DNA from: Dyadobacter sp. CY345
Lineage (GTDB): Bacteria > Bacteroidota > Bacteroidia > Cytophagales > Spirosomataceae
Direction of reading: 5' to 3'
Length of the DNA: 64,000 bases
Assembly (NCBI RefSeq): GCF_021502725.1
Contig: NZ_JAKFFS010000004.1
Span: forward strand, 186,001 to 250,000
This document shows, one piece after another, positions 9,199-17,437 of the stretch. Position numbers and translations under genes: made by a program. Under the pieces are notes generated by a model that made no database searches, was not told the origin of the DNA, and saw only the letters and a list, made by a program, of their open reading frames with translations. Within the stretch, counting starts at the first letter, position 1, and every line of letters begins with the position of its first letter.

Positions 9199-11247
9199 AT
9201 GACTTTACTTAACAGAAAAGTTTTTGTCGCCATTCTTTGCCTTTTTGCTTATGTAACCCCGGGGTACAGCCAGCGTTTCTTCTCCATTGTCTTCGATAAA
9301 TTGCCCCGCGACATGCAGCTGTATGCCAGGGACGATGATAATTTTGCAGAGGTTCCTATATCCGGCATTGTCGAACTGCCCGGCTGGGATTACGTATCCG
9401 TTGTGACGTTGAGAAATAATGAGAGGGTAGGTTATACTCTTTCCTCTCTCAACTATGGGGGAAAAAGTTCAGGAAGTTTTGATTTGAAACCGAAAATCAA
9501 AGCGGAAATGGCAGATTACAGTTTTCAGATATTTGCCCGGAAAGGTGCAGACTCTGTGCTGGTTGTTCAGAGAACTGAAATTGTTGCTGGTGATTTTTAT
9601 ATCATCAGTGGTCAGTCAAATGCTGCTGCCACAATCTTTGGAAACTGGTCAAGTAAATATTGTCGTACGATTGCCCGGACGCCAGCTGATAATGATCCAG
9701 GAATTGGTGCGGGCGACACACTCTGGTTGCCGGCCGCCTGGTCGTGGACATACGTCGGCGCCTGGGGACTTGAACTTCAAAAGAATATACTTGAAAAGGA
9801 AAATATTCCTACATGTCTCATAAACGGGTCATTGCCCGGAAAAAAAATCAGCGAGTTTCTGGACAGAGATGAAAAAAATCCTGCAAATCCGAATTCGTTC
9901 TATGGATTACTCTTGCATCGTCTGAATATCGCAAAACCAAAAAGAGTCAGGGCGTTTTTCTGGGCACACGGTGAGCAGGAAGTTTTTGAAAATATTGGCA
10001 ACTATGCCCAGGATTATGACAAATTATTCAATTACTGGCAGAAAGATTTTCCTATGGTTGACCAATTTATTGTTGTTCAGAGTAATGTAATCGTTCTTGA
10101 TAATGATGTGCCAAACCCGGTAGGCGGCTCGGTGCGGGATTTTTTAAGAAGAACAAAATATTTATATCCCAAAACAGACACATTTTCACCGATTGGCGTG
10201 CCGGGGTATGATGCCGTACATTATTCAAAAGATGGTTACGAAGAGCTAGGAAGACGTTTATTCCGATTTATAAGGCCGACGATATATAAGTCAGAGGATG
10301 CAGATAATGTCCGCAGCCCTGATATCCAAAAGGCTTTTTATTCCTCAGACAAAAAGGACGAAATAATTCTAAGCTTTGATGAAGAGCAGACCTTAAAATG
10401 GGCTGCTGATACAACCATTACCGGACAAGACGGAAACCCGCTTGTGATGAGCCTTAAAAATCTATTTTATCTGGACAACGATGAAAAAAACGCACACATC
10501 TCAGCGGGAAAAGTTGACGGAAACAGAGTTATACTAACTTTAAAAAATCCATCTACAGCTACCAAAATCAGTTATCTTCCTTCTTTTATACCAAAAAACT
10601 TGCCGCTAATCGTTCCTTTTTCATTTAAGATCGGATTTTTCAACGGACCATTTTTAAAAAATAAAAGAGATTTAGGCGCTTTTTCATTTCATGATGTTGC
10701 TATTGGAAACAGCCTTCCAACTACAAATCTTCTGACTTCAAAATCATCATTTAATTCATTAAATATTTCATGGACTGCCGTCAACGGAGCAACAAATTAT
10801 GTTTTGGAGAAGAAGTCGCCAGGCTCCGATGAATTTAAACTCGTAAAGCGGTTTGATTCAAAAACGCTATTGTTTGAGGATAAAGATGTAGAAACGACTT
10901 CGGCTTATACCTATCGCATCAAGGCCGTCAGTGAAATTTCTGAGTCGGCTTATGCGCTTTCAACGATTGATCTTTCTCCTGTTTTAGGCAATGAGCCTGA
11001 TCCGGATCAAGTTGCCTGGAAAATTTATCCAAATCCGGTAAGTAATCTTTTGCAGGTTGAGTTCCCAAAATCTGTATCCGGACATTTTCAGATTGTTAAT
11101 ATGAGAGGCCAAATTCAGTATGATTCTCAACTTAAATTCAACAATAAGTTTGACCTGAATATTTCCGGTTGGGTGGCAGGGACGTATATATTGAATCTGA
11201 AAAATGAAAATGGAGCCGTGTCAACAAAAACAATCGTAAAAGAATAA
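9199..11247 (+). CDS. Secreted sialate O-acetylesterase-like protein, T9SS type A (paralogue)
   Basis: A 682-residue protein with a signal peptide (residues 1-24, cleavage near GYSQ). The SGNH blocks are GDFYIISGQSNAAA, FFWAHGEQEV (WxxGE becomes WAHGE) and GYDAVHYSKDGYEELG. Then come a fibronectin-III-like segment (about residues 520-605, NSLNISWTAVNGATNYVLEK) and a T9SS type A tail from WKIYPNPVSNLLQVE. Domain order matches the divergent gene at 6936-8939. The two are clearly duplicates that have drifted far apart in sequence. A role in deacetylating host or plant glycans at the cell surface is inference. The last codons form one arm of a 16-bp perfect inverted repeat. Confidence 0.75.
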   Translation: MTLLNRKVFVAILCLFAYVTPGYSQRFFSIVFDKLPRDMQLYARDDDNFAEVPISGIVELPGWDYVSVVTLRNNERVGYTLSSLNYGGKSSGSFDLKPKIKAEMADYSFQIFARKGADSVLVVQRTEIVAGDFYIISGQSNAAATIFGNWSSKYCRTIARTPADNDPGIGAGDTLWLPAAWSWTYVGAWGLELQKNILEKENIPTCLINGSLPGKKISEFLDRDEKNPANPNSFYGLLLHRLNIAKPKRVRAFFWAHGEQEVFENIGNYAQDYDKLFNYWQKDFPMVDQFIVVQSNVIVLDNDVPNPVGGSVRDFLRRTKYLYPKTDTFSPIGVPGYDAVHYSKDGYEELGRRLFRFIRPTIYKSEDADNVRSPDIQKAFYSSDKKDEIILSFDEEQTLKWAADTTITGQDGNPLVMSLKNLFYLDNDEKNAHISAGKVDGNRVILTLKNPSTATKISYLPSFIPKNLPLIVPFSFKIGFFNGPFLKNKRDLGAFSFHDVAIGNSLPTTNLLTSKSSFNSLNISWTAVNGATNYVLEKKSPGSDEFKLVKRFDSKTLLFEDKDVETTSAYTYRIKAVSEISESAYALSTIDLSPVLGNEPDPDQVAWKIYPNPVSNLLQVEFPKSVSGHFQIVNMRGQIQYDSQLKFNNKFDLNISGWVAGTYILNLKNENGAVSTKTIVKE

Positions 11248-11278
11248 GTCTGGTTTCCCGGGCTTATTCTTTTACGAT
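11232..11278. terminator. Perfect 16-bp inverted repeat over the stop codon
   Basis: ATCGTAAAAGAATAAG (11232-11247) pairs exactly with CTTATTCTTTTACGAT (11263-11278) around a 15-nt loop. The left arm contains the last codons and the stop of the acetylesterase-like gene. Only a weak T-rich stretch follows, so it may act as a terminator or as an mRNA 3'-end stabiliser. Confidence 0.55.
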
Positions 11279-11461
11279 ATTTATATTAAAACCAGCTGCC
11301 TGGCTCGTAAATTTATTCAATTGTATGTCAGAAAATTAAGAGTCGTTTTGGCTAACCGCCCAACAGACTCAACTTATTTCAATTTGTCCAACAAGTTTCC
11401 AATCACCATTTCTTCGTTCCAGGTCAGATTGCCTACGAAGAAATGTGTATAGCGCAATTAT

Positions 11462-12370
11462 TTATTCAAAACACAAAGATGCAGCGCCTAATAAACCTGC
11501 GTCATTTGCAAGTGTTGCTCTTTTAATACTGATTGTCTTCATATAATATGGAGTGAGCCAATAGCTGAACCGCTCATTGATTGCCGGCAATATATATTCA
11601 AAAGATGCCGAAATACCTCCACCAATCAAAATTGTTGTGATATCCAGAATTCGGATCATTGAAACCAATCCTTCTCCCAGCAGATAACCCATTTCCTGGA
11701 AAATCTGCTTGGCAAGTTCGTCGCCAGCTCCTGCTGCTGCAACCAATCCGGTTGTAGAGATCGTTCCGTTGTCCGGCAATTGCGTTTTTCCAGTGAAAGT
11801 TGCGCGCATTGTGTGTGCCAGATCCAAAAGTTCTTTCTTTCCAATATTGCGTTCAAGCACTTTTCCACCTTTTGACGGAACGTGTCCTGGCTCCATGGCA
11901 TTTCCACCACCGCCTTTGAAAACTTTTTTATCAATAATCGCAGCGCCACCGATACCGGTTCCGAGTGTCACGAAAATATAGTCCTCAGGAAGTTTATCTT
12001 CTCCAAAATAATATTCCCCAAGTGCGGCTGCATTCGCATCGTTTTCAAGGAAAAAATCATGTTGAGGAAAACGAGCTTTTAAATCAGGAACAATCGCAAT
12101 TCCATCAATTTCAGGAATCGCAGTGATTTCCAGCAACGTGGTACGATCGCGCGAGATCAGGCCGGGAACACCTATTCCAACTCTTTTAACTTCTGTATGT
12201 TCAACTAACTGCAAAGCGATGGCATCTCCAAGTCTTTCGATAAAATGACCAGAAAGGCGCCAGCTAGCAGTATCGTGGCTATAAAAATTAGAAATTCGCC
12301 CGTCTGTAGCATCAACGATCCCCATTTTTACGTTAGTACCACCCACGTCTATACCAAGGTATTGTTCCAT
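11462..12370 (-). CDS. ROK-family sugar kinase (probable glucokinase)
   Basis: A 302-residue ROK protein that should phosphorylate a hexose with ATP. Phosphate-1 motif GIDVGGTNVKMG is at residues 5-16, the sugar-binding ENDANAAALGEY near 117, the phosphate-2 motif TLGTGIGGAAI near 143, and EPGHV near 170. The usual ROK zinc-binding motif (CxCGxxGCxE just after EPGH) is absent: the region reads EPGHVPSKGGKVLERNIGKK with no cysteine. Such zinc-less ROK proteins are known, so activity is not excluded. The substrate is not certain from sequence. It is convergent with the acetylesterase gene and lies downstream of the SDR gene on the same strand with a 73-bp gap. Confidence 0.8.
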   Translation of the reverse strand: MEQYLGIDVGGTNVKMGIVDATDGRISNFYSHDTASWRLSGHFIERLGDAIALQLVEHTEVKRVGIGVPGLISRDRTTLLEITAIPEIDGIAIVPDLKARFPQHDFFLENDANAAALGEYYFGEDKLPEDYIFVTLGTGIGGAAIIDKKVFKGGGGNAMEPGHVPSKGGKVLERNIGKKELLDLAHTMRATFTGKTQLPDNGTISTTGLVAAAGAGDELAKQIFQEMGYLLGEGLVSMIRILDITTILIGGGISASFEYILPAINERFSYWLTPYYMKTISIKRATLANDAGLLGAASLCFE

Positions 12371-12443
12371 GAAATGAAATAAGGGTTTTATAAATAATTT
12401 TAAAAATGCGGCAATTTAGCAAAAATGCTTTATTCTTCACTAA

Positions 12444-13154
12444 TCAATCCAGATCTCCAAGTTGAGGCCGGATTAAAATTTCCTCAATTACTGCTCTGGG
12501 AGATAGAGAGTAGGCAGACCAGATTGTTTCGGCAACGTCTTTCGGGTCGATAAATCTTTCGGCCGGCAGATCCGTTCCTTGCCAGCTGTCGGTCAGGGTA
12601 GCACCAGGAAGTACCGCCGTGACCTTTATTCCATGAGGTTTCATTTCCTCCCGTAAAACTTTTGTCATCCCATATAACGCAAATTTTGAAATGCAGTAGG
12701 ATCCGCCGTTAGGATAAGCAATAATGCTGGCCGTAGAGCAAATTGTAAAAATATATCCTTTTTTTCTAGCCATCATTTTTTCGACAACACCTCTTGTCAG
12801 ATGATAAGCGCTATATAGATTTGTCTCAATTGTCTTCTCCAAAATTCCCTCTTCCTCATTATGGACCTGTCCGGGAATAAACACGCCGGTGTTATTGATC
12901 AACACATCAACCGGACGCTCATGTGATTTAATGAAAGCGATAAATGAATTTAATTCTGTCCTGAGAGAAAGATCCGCTTTTTGAAAATAAACTTCAGTAT
13001 CCGAAAACTTCTCTTTCATTTCGTTTTTCAGTTCAAAAAGATCATTTTCGTTTCGTGCGCAGGTGATAACATCGAAACTTCCGGCCAAAAACCGTTCAAT
13101 CAAAGCTTTTCCAATCCCTTTTGTGCCGCCGGTTATTACTACTAATGGATTCAT
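12444..13154 (-). CDS. Short-chain dehydrogenase/reductase
   Basis: A 236-residue classical SDR oxidoreductase. The cofactor motif is TGGTKGIG (residues 8-15). The NNAG motif appears as NNTG (about 87-90), a conservative change. The catalytic Ser is in ICSTAS (about 139-144) and YCISK provides Tyr and Lys (about 153-157). The C-terminal PGAT segment follows as usual. The following basic residues (CARNEND) suggest NADP(H) preference, which is inference. The substrate cannot be determined. It is divergent from mlaE with 59 bp between them, and the ROK kinase follows on the same strand. Confidence 0.85.
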   Translation of the reverse strand: MNPLVVITGGTKGIGKALIERFLAGSFDVITCARNENDLFELKNEMKEKFSDTEVYFQKADLSLRTELNSFIAFIKSHERPVDVLINNTGVFIPGQVHNEEEGILEKTIETNLYSAYHLTRGVVEKMMARKKGYIFTICSTASIIAYPNGGSYCISKFALYGMTKVLREEMKPHGIKVTAVLPGATLTDSWQGTDLPAERFIDPKDVAETIWSAYSLSPRAVIEEILIRPQLGDLD

Positions 13155-13213
13155 TTTTCTATTTGGCTCTTTTTTTGTCTAATTTTCCCGAAAATATTGA
13201 ATACTATTAAGAT

Positions 13214-13945
13214 ATGATGTCGGTAATCGGAAAATACTTTATTTTTTTAGGATCGCTCTTTGGCAAAGGCGAGAAATTGTCGGTTTATTGGCGGCGTTTT
13301 ATGGAAGAATGTGTGGGGATCGGAGTGAGTTCTGTCTTCATTGTAGCCATCGTTTCTACTTTTATCGGAGCGGTTTCATGTATCCAAACTGCTTACAATT
13401 TAGTGAGCCCCATCATACCAGTATCCACGGTTGCGCTGATCGTGCGTGATATGCAGATCCTGGAACTTGCTCCTACGATTACCTGTATTGTTTTAGCAGG
13501 AAAAGTTGGGTCAAATATCGCGAGTGAGCTTGGTACAATGCGTATTACGGAACAGATCGATGCACTGGAAGTAATGGGAATTAATTCTTCCTCTTATCTG
13601 GTTCTCCCAAAAGTGCTGGCTGCTATGTTTACGTTTCCGATGCTCGTCGTAATGGCTGCCTTTCTCGGAATTTTTGGCGGATATCTTGCCGGAACATTGA
13701 CGGGCGTTATCACCGAAAGAGATTATTTGTATGGTATCCGCGATTCGTTCGTACCCTACAATCTTTTTTTTATGTGTGTAAAGCCTTTCGTGTTTGGTTT
13801 TTTAATTGCGACAATATCATCGTACCAGGGTTTTTTTACGCAAGGTGGCGCTTTGGAAGTTGGTAAATCCAGCACGCAGGCAGTTACAAACAGCTGTATC
13901 TCTATTCTGGTAGCTGATTATTTATTAGCGCAGCTATTGTTATAA
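13214..13945 (+). CDS. mlaE: MlaE-family ABC transporter permease
   Basis: A 243-residue membrane protein with five to six hydrophobic helices, of the MlaE/YrbE permease family. Recognisable pieces are the amphipathic region MEECVGIGVSSVFIVAIVS, IVLAGKVGSNIASELGTMR (the conserved AG(R/K)xGxxxxAELGTM motif near residues 94-111), TEQIDALEVMGIN and FGFLIATISSYQGF. The family moves phospholipids between inner membrane and an MCE-domain carrier, usually keeping the outer membrane asymmetric. The ATPase gene follows 64 bp later. No MCE-domain (MlaD-like) gene is adjacent, although one usually is. Confidence 0.9.
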   Translation: MMSVIGKYFIFLGSLFGKGEKLSVYWRRFMEECVGIGVSSVFIVAIVSTFIGAVSCIQTAYNLVSPIIPVSTVALIVRDMQILELAPTITCIVLAGKVGSNIASELGTMRITEQIDALEVMGINSSSYLVLPKVLAAMFTFPMLVVMAAFLGIFGGYLAGTLTGVITERDYLYGIRDSFVPYNLFFMCVKPFVFGFLIATISSYQGFFTQGGALEVGKSSTQAVTNSCISILVADYLLAQLLL

Positions 13946-14009
13946 TTAAGAATTTTGGATCATCCTTTCTTAGTGATTGTTTTGATCTCAGTTAAATTAC
14001 AAACCTGAA

Positions 14010-14771
14010 ATGATTGAAGTAAAAGATATAAACAAGGCTTTTAACGGGAAAGCGGTACTGAAAGGTATATCGAGCTCATTTAAGGAAGGTGAGATAAATC
14101 TGATTATTGGCGGAAGCGGAACCGGAAAAAGTGTATTGTTAAAATGTATGATCGGTTTGATCAAGCCGGACCAGGGAAGTGTTCTTTACAATAGCCGCGA
14201 TTTTTATAATTCAGATAAAGAAACGCGGCAGGCCATCAGAAGGGAAATGGGCGTTTTATTTCAGGGAGGAGCATTGTTCGATTCCCAGACGGTAGAAGAA
14301 AACGTTCGGTTTCCATTAGATATGCTTACTGATTTATCAGCAACTGAAAAGAAAGAGCGCGTCGATTTTTGTCTTCAGCGCGTTGGTTTGGAAGCTGCCG
14401 GCAAAAGAATGCCTTCGGAAATTAGCGGCGGGATGAAGAAACGTGTCGGTATCGCCAGGGCGATTGTGATGAATCCTAAATACCTTTTTTGTGATGAACC
14501 CAATTCAGGCCTTGATCCGCTTACGTCAGTGAAAATTGATGAGCTGATTAAAGAGATAACGGAGGAATATAAGATCACGACCATTATCATCACGCACGAT
14601 ATGAATTCCGTCATGGAAATCGGACAAAATGTGATGTTTTTGTATCAGGGGGATAAGCTTTGGGAAGGCATCAGTAGTGATATAACCAAAACGACGGTAC
14701 CGGAATTAAATGAGTTTATTTTTGCAAATAAACTTTTAAGAGATGCAGCGAAGGAAAACGAAAACAAATAA
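14010..14771 (+). CDS. mlaF: MlaF-like ABC transporter ATP-binding protein
   Basis: A 253-residue ABC ATPase. Walker A is GGSGTGKS (residues 36-43), the Q-loop is in LFQGGALFDSQTVEENV (about 85-101), the signature is ISGGMKKRVGIARA (about 136-149), Walker B is YLFCDEPNSGLDP (about 156-168), and the switch His is in IITHDM. The signature SGGMKKR and the GALFDSQTVEENV stretch are characteristic of the MlaF group. It should energise the MlaE permease encoded just upstream. The stop codon is immediately followed by the stop of the convergent flippase gene, leaving no spacer. Confidence 0.9.
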   Translation: MIEVKDINKAFNGKAVLKGISSSFKEGEINLIIGGSGTGKSVLLKCMIGLIKPDQGSVLYNSRDFYNSDKETRQAIRREMGVLFQGGALFDSQTVEENVRFPLDMLTDLSATEKKERVDFCLQRVGLEAAGKRMPSEISGGMKKRVGIARAIVMNPKYLFCDEPNSGLDPLTSVKIDELIKEITEEYKITTIIITHDMNSVMEIGQNVMFLYQGDKLWEGISSDITKTTVPELNEFIFANKLLRDAAKENENK

Positions 14772-16289
14772 TTATTTAAAGCCGAGTTTTCGCTGAAATC
14801 GTAACGGTAATGCTTTTCGTTCTGAAAAAAATACGATCACGCAAAAAGCAAGGAACAATAACATGTGATATGCGAAACTTGCCCTAGAACCGGAGGGGAT
14901 CAGATACGCATCGACGAGAATAAATACTCCGCCGCCGATAATATACGCAAGTGCAGAATTAATCTGATAGGGTACAGGATAATATTTTTGGCCGTAATAA
15001 TAACAGAGTACCATCATCACCAGTCCGGATGTTGCAAATGCAAAACCGCATCCCAGATAACCGATTTTTGGTACTAAAACTAAGTTCAGTATGACGGTTA
15101 TGGCCGTACCCGTCAAAGTGATGTATGTGCCATACTGGGTTTTATTGGAGAGTTTAAACCAGGTTGCCAGGTTATAATATATACCTAAAAACAGAAAGCC
15201 AAGCAAAAGCCAAGGAACCACGGACAATCCTTCGTGATATATTTTCTTTCTCAAAAACAATTCAGCCAGCAAGTGCAGGTTCAGGCAAATTCCAACCCAC
15301 ATGGTTGCGCAGATCGCGATGAACCATTTCATAACATCTGCGAATAATGCAGGTGCATTTTTATCTTCTGCTTTCGAATAGAAAAATGGTTCAGCAGCAT
15401 ATTTAAAAGCCTGAATGGCCAAATTCATGAAAATGGATAACTTAAAACATTGTCCATAAATCCCGATAGCGTCTTTTGTTGTTCGGTTTGGGTAAAAGTT
15501 TGGCTGGAGAAGGTATTGTAAAAATGTCCTGTCGAAAAGTAAATTGGTTATACCTGCCAGGTTCATGATAAACAACGGAAATGCATATACCCACATCGGT
15601 TTGAACAACGTCAGATTAAATACAAATTTGAAATCGGTAAACTCTCGGTACAGGAACGCAAAAAAAGTAAGGTTGGCGACAAGATTTGCCAAAACGATAT
15701 AACCTGCTGCAACATTTGGATCGTAAAAAAGATCAATAGCGGGTTTTAATATGCTCAGATATTTGTCATTGTAAATGTCCCTGCAAACAACCAGAAAGAA
15801 AAAGTTCAGGGCAATATTCATCAGAATATTAAAAACGCGCGCAGAGACAAATTTCTTCGCCTTCTTTTCCAACCGCAATCTTGCAAAAGGGATGGAAACA
15901 ATGCCATCAATAGCCATAATAACTGCCATCCAGCGAACCAGCGTGACTTCTTCCGGATAGTGAATAATATTTGCAACCTGTTCTGCAAAGAGAAAAATAC
16001 TGCCTGAAAAGAAAACGCTGACGGTAATAACGGCGCTTAGTACAAGATTATAATATTGCTGGCGGTCGCCTTCCTTTCTGGCGAACCAGAAATATGCGCT
16101 TTCCATTCCGAAAGTATAAATAACAAGGGAAAGACCTGCGTAACTATAAAGCTGGACTTGTGAAGCCAGCTGCTCTGGTAAAAATAATTTTGTGTGTAAT
16201 ATGACCAGCAGATAATTGAGCATTCTTCCCAACATAGTACTCACTCCGTACATTACCGTATCACTAGCAAGTTTCTTTAAGCTGCTCAT
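14772..16289 (-). CDS. Polysaccharide flippase (MATE/MVF-type, Wzx-like)
   Basis: A 505-residue integral membrane protein with about 12-14 hydrophobic helices. It starts MSSLKKLASDTVMYGVSTMLGRMLNYLL, the form seen in polysaccharide biosynthesis exporters of the MOP superfamily. A C-terminal half typical of the polysaccharide_synt_C region follows. It probably flips an undecaprenyl-linked oligosaccharide across the inner membrane. It is a single gene, not in a polysaccharide operon, but gmd and glycosyltransferase genes occur elsewhere in the window. It ends exactly where mlaF ends, on the opposite strand. Confidence 0.85.
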   Translation of the reverse strand: MSSLKKLASDTVMYGVSTMLGRMLNYLLVILHTKLFLPEQLASQVQLYSYAGLSLVIYTFGMESAYFWFARKEGDRQQYYNLVLSAVITVSVFFSGSIFLFAEQVANIIHYPEEVTLVRWMAVIMAIDGIVSIPFARLRLEKKAKKFVSARVFNILMNIALNFFFLVVCRDIYNDKYLSILKPAIDLFYDPNVAAGYIVLANLVANLTFFAFLYREFTDFKFVFNLTLFKPMWVYAFPLFIMNLAGITNLLFDRTFLQYLLQPNFYPNRTTKDAIGIYGQCFKLSIFMNLAIQAFKYAAEPFFYSKAEDKNAPALFADVMKWFIAICATMWVGICLNLHLLAELFLRKKIYHEGLSVVPWLLLGFLFLGIYYNLATWFKLSNKTQYGTYITLTGTAITVILNLVLVPKIGYLGCGFAFATSGLVMMVLCYYYGQKYYPVPYQINSALAYIIGGGVFILVDAYLIPSGSRASFAYHMLLFLAFCVIVFFSERKALPLRFQRKLGFK

Positions 16290-16395
16290 AGTTTACTGAC
16301 TTGTCATCGAAGATCTAAATTAAGCTTGTGGATGATATCTTCGTTTTGCAAATATACGTGAAGTGACCGCGTTTTATCGGTATGCGTAATAAAAA

Positions 16396-16425
16396 AGAGT
16401 CCCTCCCGAAATTGGGAAGGACTCT
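16396..16425 (-). terminator. Rho-independent terminator of the TetR gene
   Basis: On the minus strand AGAGTCC and GGACTCT frame an inner stem around AATT, and the hairpin is followed by a run of T (A-tract 16391-16396 on the plus strand). It begins about 19 bp after the TetR stop. Confidence 0.8.
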
Positions 16426-16443
16426 GCAATTATCAATCTATAT

Positions 16444-17049
16444 TTAAGCTATTGTTGCGATGATTCGGTGAATAACATTTTCAATTCGCTTCCAGCCTTC
16501 GTCAGACTGCAAATCCACATCAATCATTTTTTCACGATAATCGGTTGCGATTGTCATGTAATAAATGCCGGCGGTTAGAAATGCCATCAGCGCGCTGGTA
16601 TCTTTGTAATTTGGGAGTTCTCCAACTTTTTCTACAATCCTTGTAGCGATCTGATTTCGTGCATCGGAGAGCATTGACTTGCCTGTGCCGATTTCCCAAC
16701 GCAACAAATCTCTTGTCGCCTTACGCTCGCGTAAATCGGTCAGGAATGTTTGCATGAGTTCTGAAAGCACTTTGCTGCGTTCTTCCGGCGGAACAGTGGT
16801 CATGTTGTCGATATATTCATCGGCCATCGTCGATGTATACTCTCCTGATTTGACATATTGTTCCATCAGTCCATCAACGCTCTCAAAGTATCTGTAAATC
16901 AGCACTTTGTTGACGCCAGCGGTACGCGCAATTAAATTTACACCGACTTTTTCGGTGCCATGTTGTTCGATGACCTCGCCAACAGCCTTGAGAATTTTTC
17001 CCTTGGTTCGTTCTCGGTCTCTTTTTTTAACTTTTGTGTCGATTTTCAT
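16444..17049 (-). CDS. TetR/AcrR-family transcriptional regulator
   Basis: A 201-residue predicted repressor. Residues about 14-60 form the TetR DNA-binding domain: RTKGKILKAVGEVIEQHG, then the helix-turn-helix VGVNLIARTAGVNKVLIYRYFES. The rest is an all-helical ligand/dimer domain with no diagnostic motif. It is transcribed alone, between the flippase (same strand, downstream) and the tRNA. The target and inducer are unknown. No inverted operator-like site was clear near its start. Confidence 0.85.
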   Translation of the reverse strand: MKIDTKVKKRDRERTKGKILKAVGEVIEQHGTEKVGVNLIARTAGVNKVLIYRYFESVDGLMEQYVKSGEYTSTMADEYIDNMTTVPPEERSKVLSELMQTFLTDLRERKATRDLLRWEIGTGKSMLSDARNQIATRIVEKVGELPNYKDTSALMAFLTAGIYYMTIATDYREKMIDVDLQSDEGWKRIENVIHRIIATIA

Positions 17050-17258
17050 TTACGGGGCATTTAGGTTATACATAGTAAATGTAACATTTCATCCGAAAAT
17101 ATTTATCATATTTCAAGAAGATATGTAACCTTTTTTCTTCTTTGGTTGCCTAATAATTATTCACCGGAAAATAAACCTTACGAATTAGAATTTTGGTCAG
17201 ACCTGAACTTGTAGAAGCTTTTTAAATCGAAGTGCAGAATTTGGGGATAAAAAAGAAA

Positions 17259-17286
17259 AAAGAGCTCATTTTTCAATGAGCTCTTT
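17259..17286 (-). terminator. Rho-independent terminator of tRNA-Gln
   Basis: A perfect 12-bp stem AAAGAGCTCATT / AATGAGCTCTTT with a 4-nt loop is followed on the minus strand by a T-rich run (plus-strand A-tract 17249-17260). It starts 14 nt past the tRNA 3' end. Confidence 0.9.
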
Positions 17287-17299
17287 GCTAAAAAGATTG

Positions 17300-17370
17300 T
17301 TGGCCGACAAGGACTCGAACCTTGAACGAGACAACCAAAATGTCCTGTGTTACCATTACACCATCAGCCA
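17300..17370 (-). tRNA. tRNA-Gln (anticodon UUG)
   Basis: A 71-nt cloverleaf on the minus strand. The acceptor stem is TGGCTGA with TCGGCCA (one G-U pair), the D stem GTGT/ACAC, and the anticodon stem GGACA/TGTCT with loop TTTTGGT, which gives anticodon TTG for glutamine. The T arm contains GGTTCGAGTCC. The discriminator is A and the 3' CCA is not encoded. It has its own promoter upstream and terminator downstream. Confidence 0.95.
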
Positions 17371-17388
17371 ATACCGTGTTAGTGGGTG

Positions 17389-17418
17389 CAAAAGTAATAC
17401 GAAATTTTAAGTTGTCAA
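17389..17418 (-). promoter_or_regulatory. Promoter of tRNA-Gln
   Basis: On the minus strand, TTG (17418-17416) is followed after 19 bp by TACTTTTG (17396-17389), matching the Bacteroidota TTTG-N19-21-TAnnTTTG promoter. It ends 18 bp before the tRNA 5' end, between fabD and the tRNA. Confidence 0.75.
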
Positions 17419-17437
17419 GTATTTTTGAAAAAATATT

